A stretch of 64,000 nt of DNA from JAAYCI01 sp031548875 (GTDB lineage Bacteria; Bacillota; Clostridia; Oscillospirales; Ruminococcaceae): NCBI GenBank assembly GCA_031548875.1, contig JAVBQQ010000013.1, positions 1 to 64,000 of the forward strand. Reading direction: 5' to 3'. The translations under genes and the position numbers were made by a program. This document shows positions 62,971 through 64,000 of this stretch, piece by piece. Position 1 is the stretch's first letter. Every line of letters begins with the position of its first letter. The notes under the pieces were generated by a model, which had not been told where the DNA came from, searched no databases, and saw only the letters and a program-made list of their open reading frames with translations.

Positions 62971-64000
62971 TCAGTAGTTGGTGTTCACATGCAGCCATTC
63001 CAGCACGGCCTGCAGCTTATTGGCGTCCACCGAGGTAAAATCCATGATGTTCTTGTTCAGGTGGAAATAGAACCGGCCACCTGGCGCGCAGGTATCCACC
63101 AGGCGCTTCACCTCATCAATGCACTCTTCCTTGCTCTTCGTCATCGTGATGGAGGGGTCGAAGAAGCCGCAGATGACGTGATCTTTGCCCACCACCCTCT
63201 TGATGAGCTCATAGTCGCCATATTCAAACCGCATATTGGTGGTGGACGGAAGCTTCGCCAGATACTCCGCATAGCGGGTCCAGTCCTGCTCGCAGAAGAG
63301 GTGGAAGTACACGTCCTTTTCGTTGCAGGTGGAGATGAGCTGCTCCATGGTTGGCCAGAACAGTTCTTCGAAGGTCTTGGTGCTGATGTACGGGGCCAGG
63401 TGCAGCGGCATAAAGGTGAACACACCCGGCTGCACTCTCGTGTGCAGGGCCTTCTTCAGCATCAGCGGCAGGATGGCTTCCACGGCCGCCTTCACCTTGT
63501 CCGGCATCCGGCGCACGTCCATGTTGATCTGCTTGAAGCCGCGCAGCTGGTCGGAGAGATAGTCGAACGGCGCCTCGCAGGGCGCGTTGGTAATAAAGCC
63601 GGGTGCGTAGCCGTATTTGTCGATCAGACGCCCGTACACCCCAAACTGGTTCGCGTTGTACCAGTTGAAGCTATCGATGGCCTGGGCCAGCGTGATGCTC
63701 TGGCTGGTGGCGTTCCCGGTCATGTTGGCGCACACCCTGGGCAGGAAGCGCTCCACGATGGTGTTGTAGGGGTCGGCGATGAAATCGTCGTAATCCTCGG
63801 CGTACATCGTCTCAATCTCGGGATGCTGGATGGCGCCGTTCGAGGCCAGTATCCAGTTTTTCGCGCCCAAGATCTGGTAGGTGCCCGCAAAGCGCACGTT
63901 TTCAATGGGCAGTGCATCAAAGTAAAAATCCTTGCATACAGCGTCGTATGCCTGTTCCATCAGGGCCATGTCGTAGTGGGCGCGGCGCAGGTCCAGCCCC
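62971..64000 (-). CDS. Uroporphyrinogen decarboxylase-family methyltransferase (5' end outside window)
   Basis: 343 residues are visible and the gene continues beyond 64000. The UroD fold is recognised by MRFEYGDYELIKRVV, HVICGFFDPS and APGGRFYFHLNKNIMD. In anaerobes without haem synthesis such proteins are corrinoid-dependent methyltransferases of the MtaA/O-demethylase type, acting on methylated aromatics or amines. No corrinoid protein gene is seen in the window. It precedes the 53-residue gene. Confidence 0.82.
   Translation of the reverse strand, partial: GLDLRRAHYDMALMEQAYDAVCKDFYFDALPIENVRFAGTYQILGAKNWILASNGAIQHPEIETMYAEDYDDFIADPYNTIVERFLPRVCANMTGNATSQSITLAQAIDSFNWYNANQFGVYGRLIDKYGYAPGFITNAPCEAPFDYLSDQLRGFKQINMDVRRMPDKVKAAVEAILPLMLKKALHTRVQPGVFTFMPLHLAPYISTKTFEELFWPTMEQLISTCNEKDVYFHLFCEQDWTRYAEYLAKLPSTTNMRFEYGDYELIKRVVGKDHVICGFFDPSITMTKSKEECIDEVKRLVDTCAPGGRFYFHLNKNIMDFTSVDANKLQAVLEWLHVNTNY

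Noticed and set aside
1..64000. CRISPR array
   Set aside because: No regularly spaced direct repeats with unique spacers were seen, and no cas-like gene.

Overview
This window reads like the chromosome of a GC-rich anaerobic Gram-positive bacterium, most likely a gut Clostridia/Eubacteriales member. The pointers are AGGAGG-type ribosome binding sites, lipobox lipoproteins, extended -10 promoters, CotH, clostripain and PucR families, [4Fe-4S] ferredoxins and fumarate-reductase-like flavoproteins. The lineage is an inference from gene content; no marker gene is present.

Positions 1-24000 look like orderly core genome. A larE-larB-larC operon makes the nickel-pincer cofactor. A leftward, translationally coupled operon carries MoxR, DUF58, a TgpA-like transglutaminase and a TfoX C-terminal domain protein. 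A long leftward cluster (17257 to 10612) runs from one promoter: molybdopterin-binding protein, ModA, ModB, ModC, MoaC, MoaA, a MOSC protein and a ModE-like regulator. To its right lie an unknown membrane protein, an S49 peptidase, a GNAT acetyltransferase, HflX, a DUF3784-like protein, and an SPFH/NfeD pair.

From the tRNA-Thr gene at 24222 rightward the window is mosaic. Three dispersed sequences (38008, 44945, 61859) repeat the last 14 bases of this tRNA or a one-mismatch version, within a longer conserved motif. Each is followed by its own inverted repeat, which suggests successive integrations at the tRNA 3' end. Cargo between these marks includes: VTC, DUF4956 and CotH with a two-component system whose kinase has an in-frame stop; a second metal/molybdate-type system (DUF364, methyltransferase, FecCD, FecE, binding lipoprotein, MoeA); a MalT-like LuxR regulator; a clostripain lipoprotein with three small genes; a PucR regulator followed by a ferredoxin/flavoprotein/DAPG-hydrolase-like catabolic operon; a 7TM-type sensor kinase and response regulator; and a 1380-residue surface protein with FnIII repeats. 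Scar zones (30690-31720, 45364-45622, 52429-53650, 60960-62707) hold decayed surface-protein genes, two dead copies of a large serine recombinase and an IS3 remnant.

The right end holds a 53-residue protein and a UroD-type methyltransferase that runs off the window. The strongest candidate for an undescribed system is the 47482-52337 redox/hydrolase operon. The strongest structural observation is the tRNA-Thr-anchored repeat family.
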